Shown piece after piece: positions 1 through 11,989 of a stretch of DNA of 36,735 bases (positions within the stretch are counted from its first letter, which is position 1; the number at the start of each line of letters is the position of its first letter). Under the pieces are notes generated by a model, which saw only the letters and a program-made list of their open reading frames with translations, was not told the DNA's origin and made no database searches. The position numbers were made by a program, and so were the translations under genes. The DNA is from Pseudomonadota bacterium (GTDB lineage Bacteria; Pseudomonadota; Alphaproteobacteria; Rhizobiales; Beijerinckiaceae). The stretch is taken from NCBI GenBank assembly GCA_021804825.1, contig JAJZGX010000015.1, positions 1 through 36,735 on the forward strand, written 5' to 3'.

Positions 1-671
1 GCAGCACCGGCATTGTCCGGCGCTGGCGGCAGCAGCGGCGTGACGATGTAGTAATTCAGCATGGCTTCGAGCGCGCCTTCTTGCTGCCAGGTCCGGCGAT
101 ATGTAGCCAATAGCGCGGGCGGCAACACGCAATGGCCATCAACCGGATGGTTGAACATCGCCGCCAGAGCTTGAGCATCATGAGCCCGCAACCGCGCCGC
201 CATGCCGGGCATGCGCAGCTTCAGCATATATTGGCTGGCCCGTTGCTGCGCGGCATCATGCGCCAGCGCGCGGGCAAAGGGCACGGCATGCGGGGCATTG
301 AGAATGATCAGCTTTTCCACCATGGCGGCATGGCGGGCGGCAAAGCTCCACGCAAGCGCCCCGCCCCAGTCATGGGCGATGATGATCGCCTTGTCGCGGT
401 CAAAATGCCTGATGATGGCCGCAATATCGCTCATCAGCGCGGCAGGCCGGTAAGCAGAAACCTCCGGCGGCTTGTCGCTTTCGCCAAAGCCGCGCAGATC
501 AGGCGCGACACAAAAAAATCGCGGCGCGAAATGCGCCAGCATCACATCCCAAGCGCCTGAAAATTCCGGGAAGCCATGCAAGAACAGCAGCATCGGACGC
601 GCCGCAGCTTGCCCACCGGACGTGCGATAATGCAGCCTGATCGCGCCATTCTGCACAAAACCGGTTTCCAT
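1..671 (-). CDS. alpha/beta hydrolase, epoxide-hydrolase-like (partial, 3' end outside window)
   Basis: I translated this frame by hand from an ATG at 671; it stays open to the window edge, giving about 223 residues. The N-terminus carries the oxyanion-hole motif HGFPEFS near residue 32, followed by PDLRGFGESDKP, then the nucleophile elbow HDWGG near residue 100. The elbow residue is Asp, not Ser, which is typical of the epoxide hydrolase / haloalkane dehalogenase branch of the fold; these hydrolyse through an alkyl-enzyme ester. The C-terminal acid and His of the triad would lie beyond the window, so they cannot be checked. A GGGAGG ribosome-binding site lies just upstream of the ATG. The gene is divergent from the beta-oxidation cluster, with about 218 bp between the two starts. 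Substrate unknown; a fluoroacetate dehalogenase-like activity is also possible. Confidence 0.85.
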   Translation of the reverse strand, partial: METGFVQNGAIRLHYRTSGGQAAARPMLLFLHGFPEFSGAWDVMLAHFAPRFFCVAPDLRGFGESDKPPEVSAYRPAALMSDIAAIIRHFDRDKAIIIAHDWGGALAWSFAARHAAMVEKLIILNAPHAVPFARALAHDAAQQRASQYMLKLRMPGMAARLRAHDAQALAAMFNHPVDGHCVLPPALLATYRRTWQQEGALEAMLNYYIVTPLLPPAPDNAGA

Positions 672-889
672 CGCCGCCTCCCTCAACTCCGCACTTTACA
701 AGCCTTCAGCGCCGCTTTAGCCTACAGTTTACATGCGGACTATCGTTCTGCAACGGCAAGAAACACAAAAGAACGGGAAGACACACAAATGCGCGCGTCA
801 CGCGTATCAGCCTGACTCACCATCGCCCCAAGCTTCGCCCGTGCCCCATGGGCGACGCACCATCAGCTTCATCCGAAGGGTCGCCCCCC

Positions 890-2986
<2,097 letters not shown>

Positions 2987-3013
2987 AGCGCGCCCCAATT
3001 TCGGAGACACCCC

Positions 3014-4198
3014 ATGAATGAAGCTGTCATCGTTTCCACCGCCCGCACCGGCCTCGCTAAATCCTGGCGTGGGGCGTTCAATATGACCCATGGTGCGACG
3101 CTGGGTGGCCATGTTGTGGCCGAAGCGGTCAAACGCGCAGGTGTCGATCCCGGCGAGGTCGAAGACATCCTGTTTGGCTGCGCCACGCCCGAAGGCACCA
3201 CCGGCATCAACATCGCCCGGCAGATCGGTCTGCGCGCCGGTTTGCCAGTGACCGCTTCCGGTGCGACCATCAACCGCTTCTGCTCCTCGGGCCTGCAAGC
3301 CATCGCCATGGCCGCCCACAGCGTCATTGTTGATCAGGCCCCGGTGATGGTGGCGGGCGGCGTCGAATCGATCTCCTGCACCCAGAATGAGCACACCAAC
3401 CGCTTTATGGCGCAGGAGGCCTGGCTGCTGGAGCACAAGCCCGAGATCTACTGGAATATGCTGCAAACCGCCGAGACCGTGGCCAAGCGCTACAATATAT
3501 CGCGGGAGAAGCAGGATGAATATGGCGTGCGCAGCCAGGTGCGCGCCGCTGCGGCGCAGGCCGCCGGGCGCTTTGCCGATGAAATCACGCCCATCAAAGT
3601 GAAAATGGCGACCAATGACAAAGCCACCGGCGCGCTGATGACCCGCGAAGTGACGGTGAGCGCCGATGAGGGTATCCGCGCCGATACCACCTATGAAGGC
3701 GTAGCCAAAATTCGCTCGGCCATGCCGGGCGGCGTGATTTCGGCAGGTAATGCCAGCCAGTTTTCGGATGGCGCTGCGGCTTGTGTGATCATGAACGGCA
3801 AGCTTGCTGCCCAGCGCGGGATCAAGCCACTCGGCATTTTCCGCGGTTTCGCCGTGGCTGGCTGCGAGCCCGATGAAATGGGTATTGGCCCGGTGTTCGC
3901 CATTCCGCGTCTGCTCGCCCGGCACAAGCTCAAAATCGAGGACATCGACCTTTGGGAACTGAACGAAGCCTTTGCGGTGCAGGTGATCTATTGCCGCGAC
4001 AAGCTTGGCATTCCCGATGACCGGCTCAATGTCGATGGCGGGGCGATTGCGGTGGGCCATCCTTATGGCGTCACCGGTGCCCGGTTGACAGGCCATGCGC
4101 TGATCGAGGGACGGCGGCGCGGTGCCAAGCTTGCGGTCGTGACCATGTGCATTGGCGGTGGCCAGGGCGCGGCGGGTTTGTTTGAAATTCTCCCCTGA
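3014..4198 (+). CDS. acetyl-CoA C-acyltransferase (thiolase)
   Basis: This 394-residue thiolase cleaves 3-ketoacyl-CoA with CoA to acetyl-CoA and a shortened acyl-CoA, or runs the reverse condensation. The acylated Cys is C90 in NRFCSSG. H349 in GHPYGVTG and C379 in CIGGGQG complete the active site. The length is normal for the family. A CGGAGA ribosome-binding site precedes ATG 3014, only 27 nt after the hydratase/dehydrogenase stop, so the two are probably one transcript and work as consecutive steps of beta-oxidation. Sequence alone does not settle whether it is a degradative long-chain thiolase (FadA/FadI) or an acetoacetyl-CoA thiolase; the fused partner upstream favours the degradative role. 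Confidence 0.96.
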   Translation: MNEAVIVSTARTGLAKSWRGAFNMTHGATLGGHVVAEAVKRAGVDPGEVEDILFGCATPEGTTGINIARQIGLRAGLPVTASGATINRFCSSGLQAIAMAAHSVIVDQAPVMVAGGVESISCTQNEHTNRFMAQEAWLLEHKPEIYWNMLQTAETVAKRYNISREKQDEYGVRSQVRAAAAQAAGRFADEITPIKVKMATNDKATGALMTREVTVSADEGIRADTTYEGVAKIRSAMPGGVISAGNASQFSDGAAACVIMNGKLAAQRGIKPLGIFRGFAVAGCEPDEMGIGPVFAIPRLLARHKLKIEDIDLWELNEAFAVQVIYCRDKLGIPDDRLNVDGGAIAVGHPYGVTGARLTGHALIEGRRRGAKLAVVTMCIGGGQGAAGLFEILP

Positions 4199-4208
4199 GG
4201 ATGCAGTT

Positions 4209-4982
4209 ATGAGTGTGTTGTCCTTGTTCAGCCTGGAAAATAAAGTGGCTTTGATCACCGGCGGTTCGCGTGGGCTGGGGTTGCAAATGGCGCATGCGCT
4301 CGGCGAGGCCGGCGCCAAGCTTGCCCTGGTGGCGCGCAAGCCCGATGAACTGGCGAGCGCGAAGGCGGAACTGGAGGCCAAAGGCTTCACCGCCAAAATC
4401 TACCCGGCAGATCTCTCCAAACGCCCGCTGATCGCCCCGCTCGTCGATTCGGTGATGAATGATTATGGCCGCATCGACGTGCTGCTCAACAATGCCGGGG
4501 CATCCTGGGGCGCACCGGCCGAAGATTATCCTGATGAGGCCTGGGACAAAGTGATGGATTTGAACATCACGGCCATGTTCATGCTGACGCGCGCCGTCGC
4601 GCGGGCTTCCATGATTGCGCAAAAATCCGGTGCCATCATCAACATTGCTTCCATTGCCGGGCTGCGCGGCAATCCGGAATCCATGAAGACCATCGCCTAT
4701 AACACATCGAAGGGCGCTGTGGTGAATTTCACCCGTGCGCTTGCCGCCGAATGGGGCCATTACGGCATCCGCGTCAACGCCATTCTCCCCGGCTTTTTCC
4801 CCTCGAAAATGACCGCAGGTCTGCTGTCCGCCATGCAGGACATGGTGATTGCCCGCACACCTTTGCACCGCATTGGCGGCGATGAGGATTTGATGGGCGC
4901 GGCGCTGCTGTTCGCGAGCGAAGCCAGCCGCCACATCACCGGCCAGTGTCTGGCGATCGACGGCGGCTCGACGGCGATTTGA
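4209..4982 (+). CDS. SDR-family NAD(P)-dependent oxidoreductase
   Basis: This classical short-chain dehydrogenase/reductase has 257 residues. It shows the dinucleotide-binding motif TGGSRGLG (17-24), NNAG (94-97), catalytic S148 in NIASIAG, and the Y164-N-T-S-K168 pair. A longer frame opens at 4152 inside the thiolase gene, but ATG 4209 is the better start: an AGG ribosome-binding site overlaps the thiolase stop 8 nt upstream, and the protein then begins with the usual short lead into the first beta strand. The 10-nt gap after the thiolase implies co-transcription. In this context it may reduce or oxidise a hydroxyacyl/ketoacyl-CoA or a related alcohol. The substrate cannot be read from the sequence. 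Confidence 0.93.
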   Translation: MSVLSLFSLENKVALITGGSRGLGLQMAHALGEAGAKLALVARKPDELASAKAELEAKGFTAKIYPADLSKRPLIAPLVDSVMNDYGRIDVLLNNAGASWGAPAEDYPDEAWDKVMDLNITAMFMLTRAVARASMIAQKSGAIINIASIAGLRGNPESMKTIAYNTSKGAVVNFTRALAAEWGHYGIRVNAILPGFFPSKMTAGLLSAMQDMVIARTPLHRIGGDEDLMGAALLFASEASRHITGQCLAIDGGSTAI

Positions 4983-5081
4983 TGGTGCGCCACGTCGGAC
5001 GAGCCATCAAAGCAAACATGACGAGAACCGCCATATCCAGGATAAAAGATTTACTGAGAGCCTAATTCGAGGGAAGCGCCC

Positions 5082-6752
5082 ATGAACAATCGGCATTTTG
5101 CTTTTTGGCCCAAAGGACTTGATCACCATTTGCCGATTCCGGCCACCAATCTTTATTACAATGCCGAAGTTTCAGCCAAGCGTTATCCTGAAAAATCTTT
5201 CATTATATATTACGATTACCACGTCACCTTTGCGCAGTTTTTACGCGAGGCGGAGGCTGTAGCTGGTTTCCTCACGCAAAAATGCGGCGTCAAACAGGGC
5301 GATCGCGTGATCATCGACATGCAGAATTCGCCGCAATTCGTCATCGCCTATTATGGCATCCTGCGCGCCGGGGCGATTGTTGTGCCGCTCAACCCGATGA
5401 ACCGCACCGCCGAATTGAAGCATTATGTCGAAGACAGCGGTGCGCGGGTCACCTTCGTCGCTCAAGAGGTGTTCGCGCAGATGCGCCCGCTGCTGGGCGC
5501 TGGCCTCGATCATATCATCGCCGCCACCTATGCCGATTATGTCAGCGCCAAACCCACCGTGCGCGTGCCGGAATTTGTCGCAGCACCGCGCGCTGTCGCT
5601 CCCGAACCCGGTGTCGTGCTCTGGCACGCCATGATTGAGGCAGGGCTGAGCGCACCGCCGCTGCGCACCGGCCCCGATGATCTTGCCGTCATGCCTTATA
5701 CATCCGGCACCACCGGCCTTCCCAAAGGCTGCGCCCACACCAACCGCAATGTCATGGCAACAGTGATCGGCCAGCGACAATGGACGAAAGTGGCGCTCGA
5801 AACGCGTATTCTGGTGATCCTGCCGTTTTTCCATGTCACCGCCATGCAGGGCGCGATGAATGTGCCGCTTATGAACGCCAGCACCATCGTGATCCTGCCG
5901 CGCTGGGAGGCAAAAATGGCCGCCCATTACATCACGCATTACCGCATCAATTCGTTCTCCGCCGTGCCCACCGCGATCATTGACCTGCTATTGCTGCCCG
6001 ATATCGACAGCCATGATTTTTCGAGCCTGCGCCAGGTCGGTGGCGGCGGCGCGGCCATGCCCGAAGCGGTGGCGCAGAAGCTGCAAGACAAATGCGGCCT
6101 TGGCTTCATGGAAGGCTATGGCATGACTGAGACCATGGCACCAACCCATCTCAACCCGCCAGACGCCATGAAAAAACAATGCCTTGGCATTCCGATGTTT
6201 GATGTCGACGCCCGCATCATCGACCCATTGACGATGGCCGAATTGCCACAGGGCGAAGTTGGCGAGATCATCGTCTCCGGCCCGCAAATCATGCAGGGCT
6301 ATTGGCAGCGACCCGAGGCCAATGCGACGGCGTTCATCGAGCGTGACGGCAAGCGCTTCTTGCGCACCGGCGATCTCGGCCGGATTGATGAAGACGGCTA
6401 TTATTTCATGGTGGATCGCCTGAAGCGCATGATCAATGCTTCGGGTTTCAAGGTCTGGCCGGCTGAGGTCGAGACCATCCTCTACAGCCACCCCGCCATC
6501 GCTGAAGCCTGCATCATCGCCGCCCCCGATCCGCACCGCGGTGAGACTGTGAAGGCTCTGGTGGTGCTGAAGCCCAATGCCGTCGGTACAATTGACGATG
6601 AAGCGATCATCGAATGGTCGCGCGACCAGATGGCCAGCTACAAGGCGCCGCGTATCGTCGAATTCGTCGCCAGCCTGCCGAAATCTGCCACCGGCAAAGT
6701 CGCGTGGCGGCTCTTGCAGGATCAGGAAAACGCCAAGACGAAAAAGCCGTGA
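5082..6752 (+). CDS. acyl-CoA synthetase (AMP-forming), long-chain fatty acid CoA ligase-like
   Basis: This 556-residue enzyme of the ANL superfamily activates a carboxylic acid to acyl-AMP and then to acyl-CoA. The P-loop-like motif YTSGTTGLPKG starts near residue 206. GYGMTE, then LRTGDLGRIDEDGYY and the hinge DRLKRMI follow in the expected order, and the C-terminal adenylation lysine sits in SATGKVAWR near residue 540. A GAGGGA ribosome-binding site lies just before ATG 5082. The 99-nt gap after the SDR gene holds no convincing terminator, so the ligase probably belongs with the upstream fatty-acid genes, supplying them with acyl-CoA. Chain-length preference is unknown. Confidence 0.94.
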   Translation: MNNRHFAFWPKGLDHHLPIPATNLYYNAEVSAKRYPEKSFIIYYDYHVTFAQFLREAEAVAGFLTQKCGVKQGDRVIIDMQNSPQFVIAYYGILRAGAIVVPLNPMNRTAELKHYVEDSGARVTFVAQEVFAQMRPLLGAGLDHIIAATYADYVSAKPTVRVPEFVAAPRAVAPEPGVVLWHAMIEAGLSAPPLRTGPDDLAVMPYTSGTTGLPKGCAHTNRNVMATVIGQRQWTKVALETRILVILPFFHVTAMQGAMNVPLMNASTIVILPRWEAKMAAHYITHYRINSFSAVPTAIIDLLLLPDIDSHDFSSLRQVGGGGAAMPEAVAQKLQDKCGLGFMEGYGMTETMAPTHLNPPDAMKKQCLGIPMFDVDARIIDPLTMAELPQGEVGEIIVSGPQIMQGYWQRPEANATAFIERDGKRFLRTGDLGRIDEDGYYFMVDRLKRMINASGFKVWPAEVETILYSHPAIAEACIIAAPDPHRGETVKALVVLKPNAVGTIDDEAIIEWSRDQMASYKAPRIVEFVASLPKSATGKVAWRLLQDQENAKTKKP

Positions 6753-6848
6753 GGCGGAGACCCGGCGGCCGCGGTTGACAGCACCGCTGCAAAGCCCGCG
6801 CGGCAGCGCGCCAACGCGAAATTGCTCCCTACCTGTTGGTGCCCGGGG

Positions 6849-7802
6849 TTAACCGCGCGCCAAACCGGCGAGATATTTTTCCGCCTCCAGCGCTGCCATG
6901 CAACCAAGACCAGCAGCTGTGACGGCCTGGCGGTAAATGTCATCGGCGACATCGCCCGCAGCAAAGACGCCGGGAACATTGGTGAGGGTGGTCCCGGCCT
7001 GCGTCTCGATATATTTGTTGGGCTTCAGCTTGATCTGCCCTTCAAACAGGCTTGAAGCCGGCTCATGACCGATGGCCACGAACAGCCCATCGAGGGCATG
7101 GCGCGTGCTGACCCCGGTTTGCACATCGCGCAGCACCAGTTCCTTGACGCCGGGCGGGTCCTGCTCGCCGCAAATTTCCGCAACCTCGTGATTCCAGATG
7201 ACCTTGACATTGCTGGCCGCCATCAAGCGCTCCTGCAAGATCCGCTCGGCACGAAAATGATCGCGCCGGTGCACCACCGTGACCTCGGCCGCAATATGGC
7301 TGAGGTAAAGCGCCTCCTCGACCGCGGAATTGCCGCCCCCGATCACGTATACGCGCTTGCCACGAAAGAAAAACCCGTCGCACGTGGCGCAGGCCGACAC
7401 GCCATAGCCCTTGAATTTTTCTTCCGAGGGCAGACCCAGCCAGCGCGCCTTCGCGCCGGTGGCGATGATCAGCGCGTCGCAGGTGTAAAGGTCGCCATTG
7501 TCACCGGTAAGCCTGAAGGGCCGCTGGCTCAGATCAACCGCCCCGACATGATCGCTAATCATGGTCGTGCCAACGTGCTCGGCCTGCAGGCGGAATTGTT
7601 CCATCAACCAAGGCCCCTGCACAGGTTCGGCAAAGCCCGGATAATTTTCGACGTCGGTGGTGATCATCAACTGGCCGCCGGGCTCGGCCCCGGCAATCAG
7701 CACCGGCTTGAGCATGGCGCGGGCAGCATAGATCGCCGCAGTGTAACCGGCTGGGCCCGCGCCAAGGATGATCAGGCGGGCATGTTGCGTGGTAGGAGCC
7801 AT
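6849..7802 (-). CDS. trxB: thioredoxin-disulfide reductase
   Basis: This cytoplasmic flavoprotein has 317 residues and uses NADPH to reduce thioredoxin. The FAD-binding motif GAGPAG is at 14-19, the redox-active pair is C138-A-T-C141 followed by DG, and the NADPH-binding [10 protein letters not shown] follows. AAGDVAD near the C-terminus is the second FAD contact. The order FAD - NADPH insert - FAD and the length are typical of low-molecular-weight bacterial TrxB. The start lies only 12 nt downstream of the lipoprotein gene, so it is probably the last gene of an ialB-lipoprotein-trxB transcript. It converges with the acyl-CoA ligase gene across 96 bp, where I see no clear intrinsic terminator. 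Confidence 0.97.
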   Translation of the reverse strand: MAPTTQHARLIILGAGPAGYTAAIYAARAMLKPVLIAGAEPGGQLMITTDVENYPGFAEPVQGPWLMEQFRLQAEHVGTTMISDHVGAVDLSQRPFRLTGDNGDLYTCDALIIATGAKARWLGLPSEEKFKGYGVSACATCDGFFFRGKRVYVIGGGNSAVEEALYLSHIAAEVTVVHRRDHFRAERILQERLMAASNVKVIWNHEVAEICGEQDPPGVKELVLRDVQTGVSTRHALDGLFVAIGHEPASSLFEGQIKLKPNKYIETQAGTTLTNVPGVFAAGDVADDIYRQAVTAAGLGCMAALEAEKYLAGLARG

Positions 7803-7814
7803 GACAGGGTCGCC

Positions 7815-8477
7815 TCAGTGCTTCTTGCGGCGCAGCGGGCGGCGGTGCCGGGCGACGAGCTTCTTTGCGGGATGGCCCTGGTCAAAGCCGACCACGACCG
7901 TGAAATCCTGATCTTCCGTTTCGCCATTATTGGGGATCAGCATGGGCTGCGAAATCGCCGTGAAGCTGCCCTGCGTGTGATCAGCGGGGATATTCACGGC
8001 AACTTTGACAAAATCCGTTCCAGCGGCTTTTTGATCACTCTCGCGACGGACGGCAAAGCGCACCGGCACTTCAAAGGTCCCCGGCTTGCCGTCCGGCCCG
8101 AGCAGAACCCGCCCCTCCGCCCCCACCTTGATGGCGATCTGACCATTTTCGAGGTCGCATTGGCGCGCCACATTGTCGAGCGAAAACTGGTAATCGACCG
8201 AGCTGTTGCCAGTCCCGCCAACACGCACATCCGAAGCGCCATCCAGAATTTCGATATGCGGACAAATGATATCCGCATCTTTTTTGGGCGTGGTGGCGAG
8301 CGGCGGCGGCGAGGTCGTGTGGAATGCCAGCAATGAGGCGAGCGGGCTCGAAGTGCTGGCAGGGGCTCCCGGAGACTGAGGCCCGCCCATGGCACCGCAG
8401 CCCGCAAGGGTCAAAGTTAAGCCGGCCGCCAGCGCCATGCCGCATTTGCCTCGAAACAGCATTGAACGATCACGCAT
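7815..8477 (-). CDS. putative lipoprotein of unknown function
   Basis: The 220-residue product has a basic start, a hydrophobic run and a lipobox LTLAGC about 30 residues in, so it should be exported and lipidated at that Cys. A Pro/Ser/Ala-rich linker follows. The globular part has two more cysteines (DIICPH and RQCDLEN), the segment VGAEGRVLLGPDGKPGTF and a hydrophobic core of alternating strands. The C-terminus is very basic (HRRPLRRKKH). I recall similar unnamed lipoproteins in rhizobia-like genomes, but I know no function. ATG 8477 has a GGGAG ribosome-binding site; an in-frame ATG 60 nt further upstream would overlap the ialB end and bury the signal peptide. It lies 43 nt after ialB and 12 nt before trxB. 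Confidence 0.8.
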   Translation of the reverse strand: MRDRSMLFRGKCGMALAAGLTLTLAGCGAMGGPQSPGAPASTSSPLASLLAFHTTSPPPLATTPKKDADIICPHIEILDGASDVRVGGTGNSSVDYQFSLDNVARQCDLENGQIAIKVGAEGRVLLGPDGKPGTFEVPVRFAVRRESDQKAAGTDFVKVAVNIPADHTQGSFTAISQPMLIPNNGETEDQDFTVVVGFDQGHPAKKLVARHRRPLRRKKH

Positions 8478-8520
8478 GACTTGGGCTCCCGCCTGAAATC
8501 TGGTTTTGTGGTTTAGCCGA

Positions 8521-9045
8521 TCAGGGCAAGCTCTCATAGCCCTGTTTGAAGCCCTTCAATTGCAGGGGAATGCCGACACCCTGCTCCGGCGTCTGGAAGA
8601 TGATGAAGGTCGCGACCTTGCCATTTTCCAGCTGCTTCAAGAGCTTGTCGTCAAGCACGGTTTCCGCGACGCAGCCATGGACATCGCCCTCGACGATGCA
8701 GCGCACGAAATTGACGCGTCCAATATCGGTCTTGTCGATCTTCAGGCCAAGGCCCGAGGGCAGCAGCACGCCGAGCGGCACCACGACGCGCAACAAATGG
8801 CTCTTGCCGTCGGCGGTTTTCAAAGCCACTGCCATCAAGGTGAGATTGGGCTGGTCTTCGGCGCTGACCTTCTGCACCAGGGCGCATTGCTGCTTGGTGG
8901 CCCCCACCGGCGTGCGGCAACGCATGTCCCAATCGCCATATTTGGCCTTGATCACACCTTGCGCGTGCGCGCCTGCGGCCGAAAAGAGAAGCGCCCCGGC
9001 GAGGCAGGCAGTCGAAACGATAAAGCCAAATTGCCGCATGAACAT
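8521..9045 (-). CDS. invasion-associated locus B (IalB) family secreted protein
   Basis: The 174-residue protein starts with a clear Sec signal peptide ending AGAHA, so it is likely periplasmic or surface-exposed. The mature part begins with KYGDWDMRC, the typical opening of the IalB family (first described in Bartonella), followed by QCALVQ and VRCIVEGDVHGC. The four cysteines probably form two disulfides. In most members the function is unknown, and the invasion name should not be read as evidence of virulence here. ATG 9045 and ATG 9039 are both possible starts and differ by two residues. It is probably the first gene of the ialB-lipoprotein-trxB set and is divergent from ctaC across about 300 bp. 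Confidence 0.88.
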   Translation of the reverse strand: MFMRQFGFIVSTACLAGALLFSAAGAHAQGVIKAKYGDWDMRCRTPVGATKQQCALVQKVSAEDQPNLTLMAVALKTADGKSHLLRVVVPLGVLLPSGLGLKIDKTDIGRVNFVRCIVEGDVHGCVAETVLDDKLLKQLENGKVATFIIFQTPEQGVGIPLQLKGFKQGYESLP

Positions 9046-9281
9046 CCCGGTGAGTCAGGCTCGGCCCGCCGAACAGGAAATTTTCTTCCGGCAGGCAGCG
9101 TCCCTCGAATTGATGACGCAGAGCTTCCTAGCGCACCGCGCCCTGCCTTGCAAATGACGCCGGACAGTCAAATCACCGCGTGCTTTACCAACGCCCTGGT
9201 GCGGCATGCATTCTTTGCAGCGCGCTATTGACGCAAGTCGCAATCCCGCCGCAATGTTGCACCTCGCCACAGATTGTGGTT

Positions 9282-9295
9282 TTGACATTAGTCAA
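9282..9295. promoter_or_regulatory. FNR/FixK-like palindrome overlapping the ctaC -35 box
   Basis: TTGAC-ATTA-GTCAA is a perfect 5-4-5 inverted repeat. It fits the CRP/FNR-family consensus TTGA(T/C)-N4-(A/G)TCAA used by FNR, FnrL and FixK in alphaproteobacteria. It covers the -35 hexamer, so if a regulator binds here, blocking of RNA polymerase is more likely than classic activation. The regulator is inferred, not seen in this window. Confidence 0.5.
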
Positions 9296-9310
9296 GGTGG
9301 TGGCTTGAAT
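9282..9310 (+). promoter_or_regulatory. probable sigma70-type promoter of the cytochrome oxidase operon
   Basis: TTGACA at 9282-9287 is a perfect -35 box; TTGAAT at 9305-9310 matches the -10 consensus at four of six positions, with a 17-nt spacer. The expected transcript start is near 9317, about 30 nt before the ctaC ATG. This lies in the 301-bp ialB/ctaC intergenic region (9046-9346), which otherwise shows no gene. No comparable promoter for ialB stood out. Confidence 0.55.
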
Positions 9311-9346
9311 CGGCATCACCAAGGGTTCACGCGGAGAGACGGCGAC

Positions 9347-10213
9347 ATGTCTGGAAGAAATAGAATGCTGAAGATCGCGGCGCTGGCCGTTCTCATGGGT
9401 TTGCCATCATTGGCGATGGCGGCCGGCCCGATCGGCTATGCCCTGCCGGGACAGGTTGGATTCATCCCCGCTGATACTTCGGTGGCCCACGACATCCACG
9501 CTTTTCACAATGACCTGCTCCTGCCCATCATCACGGTGATCTCACTGTTTGTGCTGGGACTTCTGATTTATGTGGGCGTCCGTTTCAACGAAAAGAACAA
9601 CCCGGTGCCCTCGCGCACCACGCACAATACCATGCTGGAAATGGCATGGACGGTGATCCCGATCCTGATTCTGGTCATCATCGCCGTGCCGTCCTTCAAA
9701 CTCCTGACCGACCAGTTGACCCTGCCCAAGCCCGACGTCACCATCAAGGTCACCGGGCATCAATGGTATTGGTCCTATGCCTACCCCAAGGGTCAGGGCG
9801 ACTTTTCGTTTGATTCGATGCTCATCCCCTCCAACAAGATCGACAAGGCCAAAGGCCAATTGCGGCTTTTGTCGGTTGACAACCCCGCCGTTGTGCCGGT
9901 CGGCAAGAACATTCTCGTGCAGGTCACCGGCGCGGACGTGATCCATTCCTTCACCGTGCCGTCATTTGGCGTCCGTATCGATGCCATTCCGGGTCGCCTG
10001 AACGAGACCTGGTTCAAGGCCGACCATACCGGCACTTTCTACGGCGAATGCTCGAATATCTGCGGGCAGAACCACGCCTACATGCCGATTGAATTCAAAG
10101 TCGTGAGCCAGGCCGATTACGCGGCGTGGTTGCTCACCGCCAAGAAGCAATTCGCTATGGCGGGCTCCAGCCCCGTGCAGGTGGCGACGGCCCTGCAAGC
10201 CCCTGCGCACTGA
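9347..10213 (+). CDS. ctaC: cytochrome c oxidase subunit II
   Basis: This is the CuA-bearing subunit of an aa3-type oxidase, 288 residues. A signal peptide (about 1-26, ending AMA) precedes two membrane helices (around 50-70 and 90-115) and a periplasmic cupredoxin domain that opens with the aromatic GHQWYWSY patch for electron entry from cytochrome c. CuA ligands are all present: H200 (DVIHSF), C235, C239, H243 and M246 in CSNICGQNHAYM. I chose ATG 9347 because GGAGAG lies 9 nt upstream and the signal peptide follows directly; the reading frame is open further upstream to 9206, but that segment is intergenic. It is the first gene of the ctaC-D-B-G-E cluster. Confidence 0.97.
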   Translation: MSGRNRMLKIAALAVLMGLPSLAMAAGPIGYALPGQVGFIPADTSVAHDIHAFHNDLLLPIITVISLFVLGLLIYVGVRFNEKNNPVPSRTTHNTMLEMAWTVIPILILVIIAVPSFKLLTDQLTLPKPDVTIKVTGHQWYWSYAYPKGQGDFSFDSMLIPSNKIDKAKGQLRLLSVDNPAVVPVGKNILVQVTGADVIHSFTVPSFGVRIDAIPGRLNETWFKADHTGTFYGECSNICGQNHAYMPIEFKVVSQADYAAWLLTAKKQFAMAGSSPVQVATALQAPAH

Positions 10214-11926
<1,713 letters not shown>

Positions 11927-11933
11927 AATCGCG

Positions 11934-11956
11934 GTGCCGGACGTCAAGCCCGGCAC
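11934..11956. repeat. 7-bp inverted repeat between ctaD and ctaB
   Basis: GTGCCGG (11934-11940) and CCGGCAC (11950-11956) form a perfect stem around a 9-nt loop, 8 nt after the ctaD stop. No U-tract follows, so it does not look like an intrinsic terminator. It could protect the 3' end of the ctaC-ctaD part of the message or be a copy of an interspersed repeat. Confidence 0.55.
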
Positions 11957-11989
11957 CCACTTCCACGCGTTAATTTGAGGTCAGATCAC

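Noticed and set aside
132-560. Plus-strand frames opposite the first gene
   Set aside because: The minus strand encodes an alpha/beta hydrolase with recognisable motifs in this stretch; the plus-strand frames are Arg-rich shadows.
4983-5081. A 27-codon frame between the SDR and ligase genes
   Set aside because: It has no ribosome-binding site, no recognisable motif and is too short to support.
7065-8336. A 423-codon plus-strand frame across trxB and the lipoprotein gene
   Set aside because: It is antisense to trxB, whose CATC and FAD motifs are complete; this is a shadow frame.
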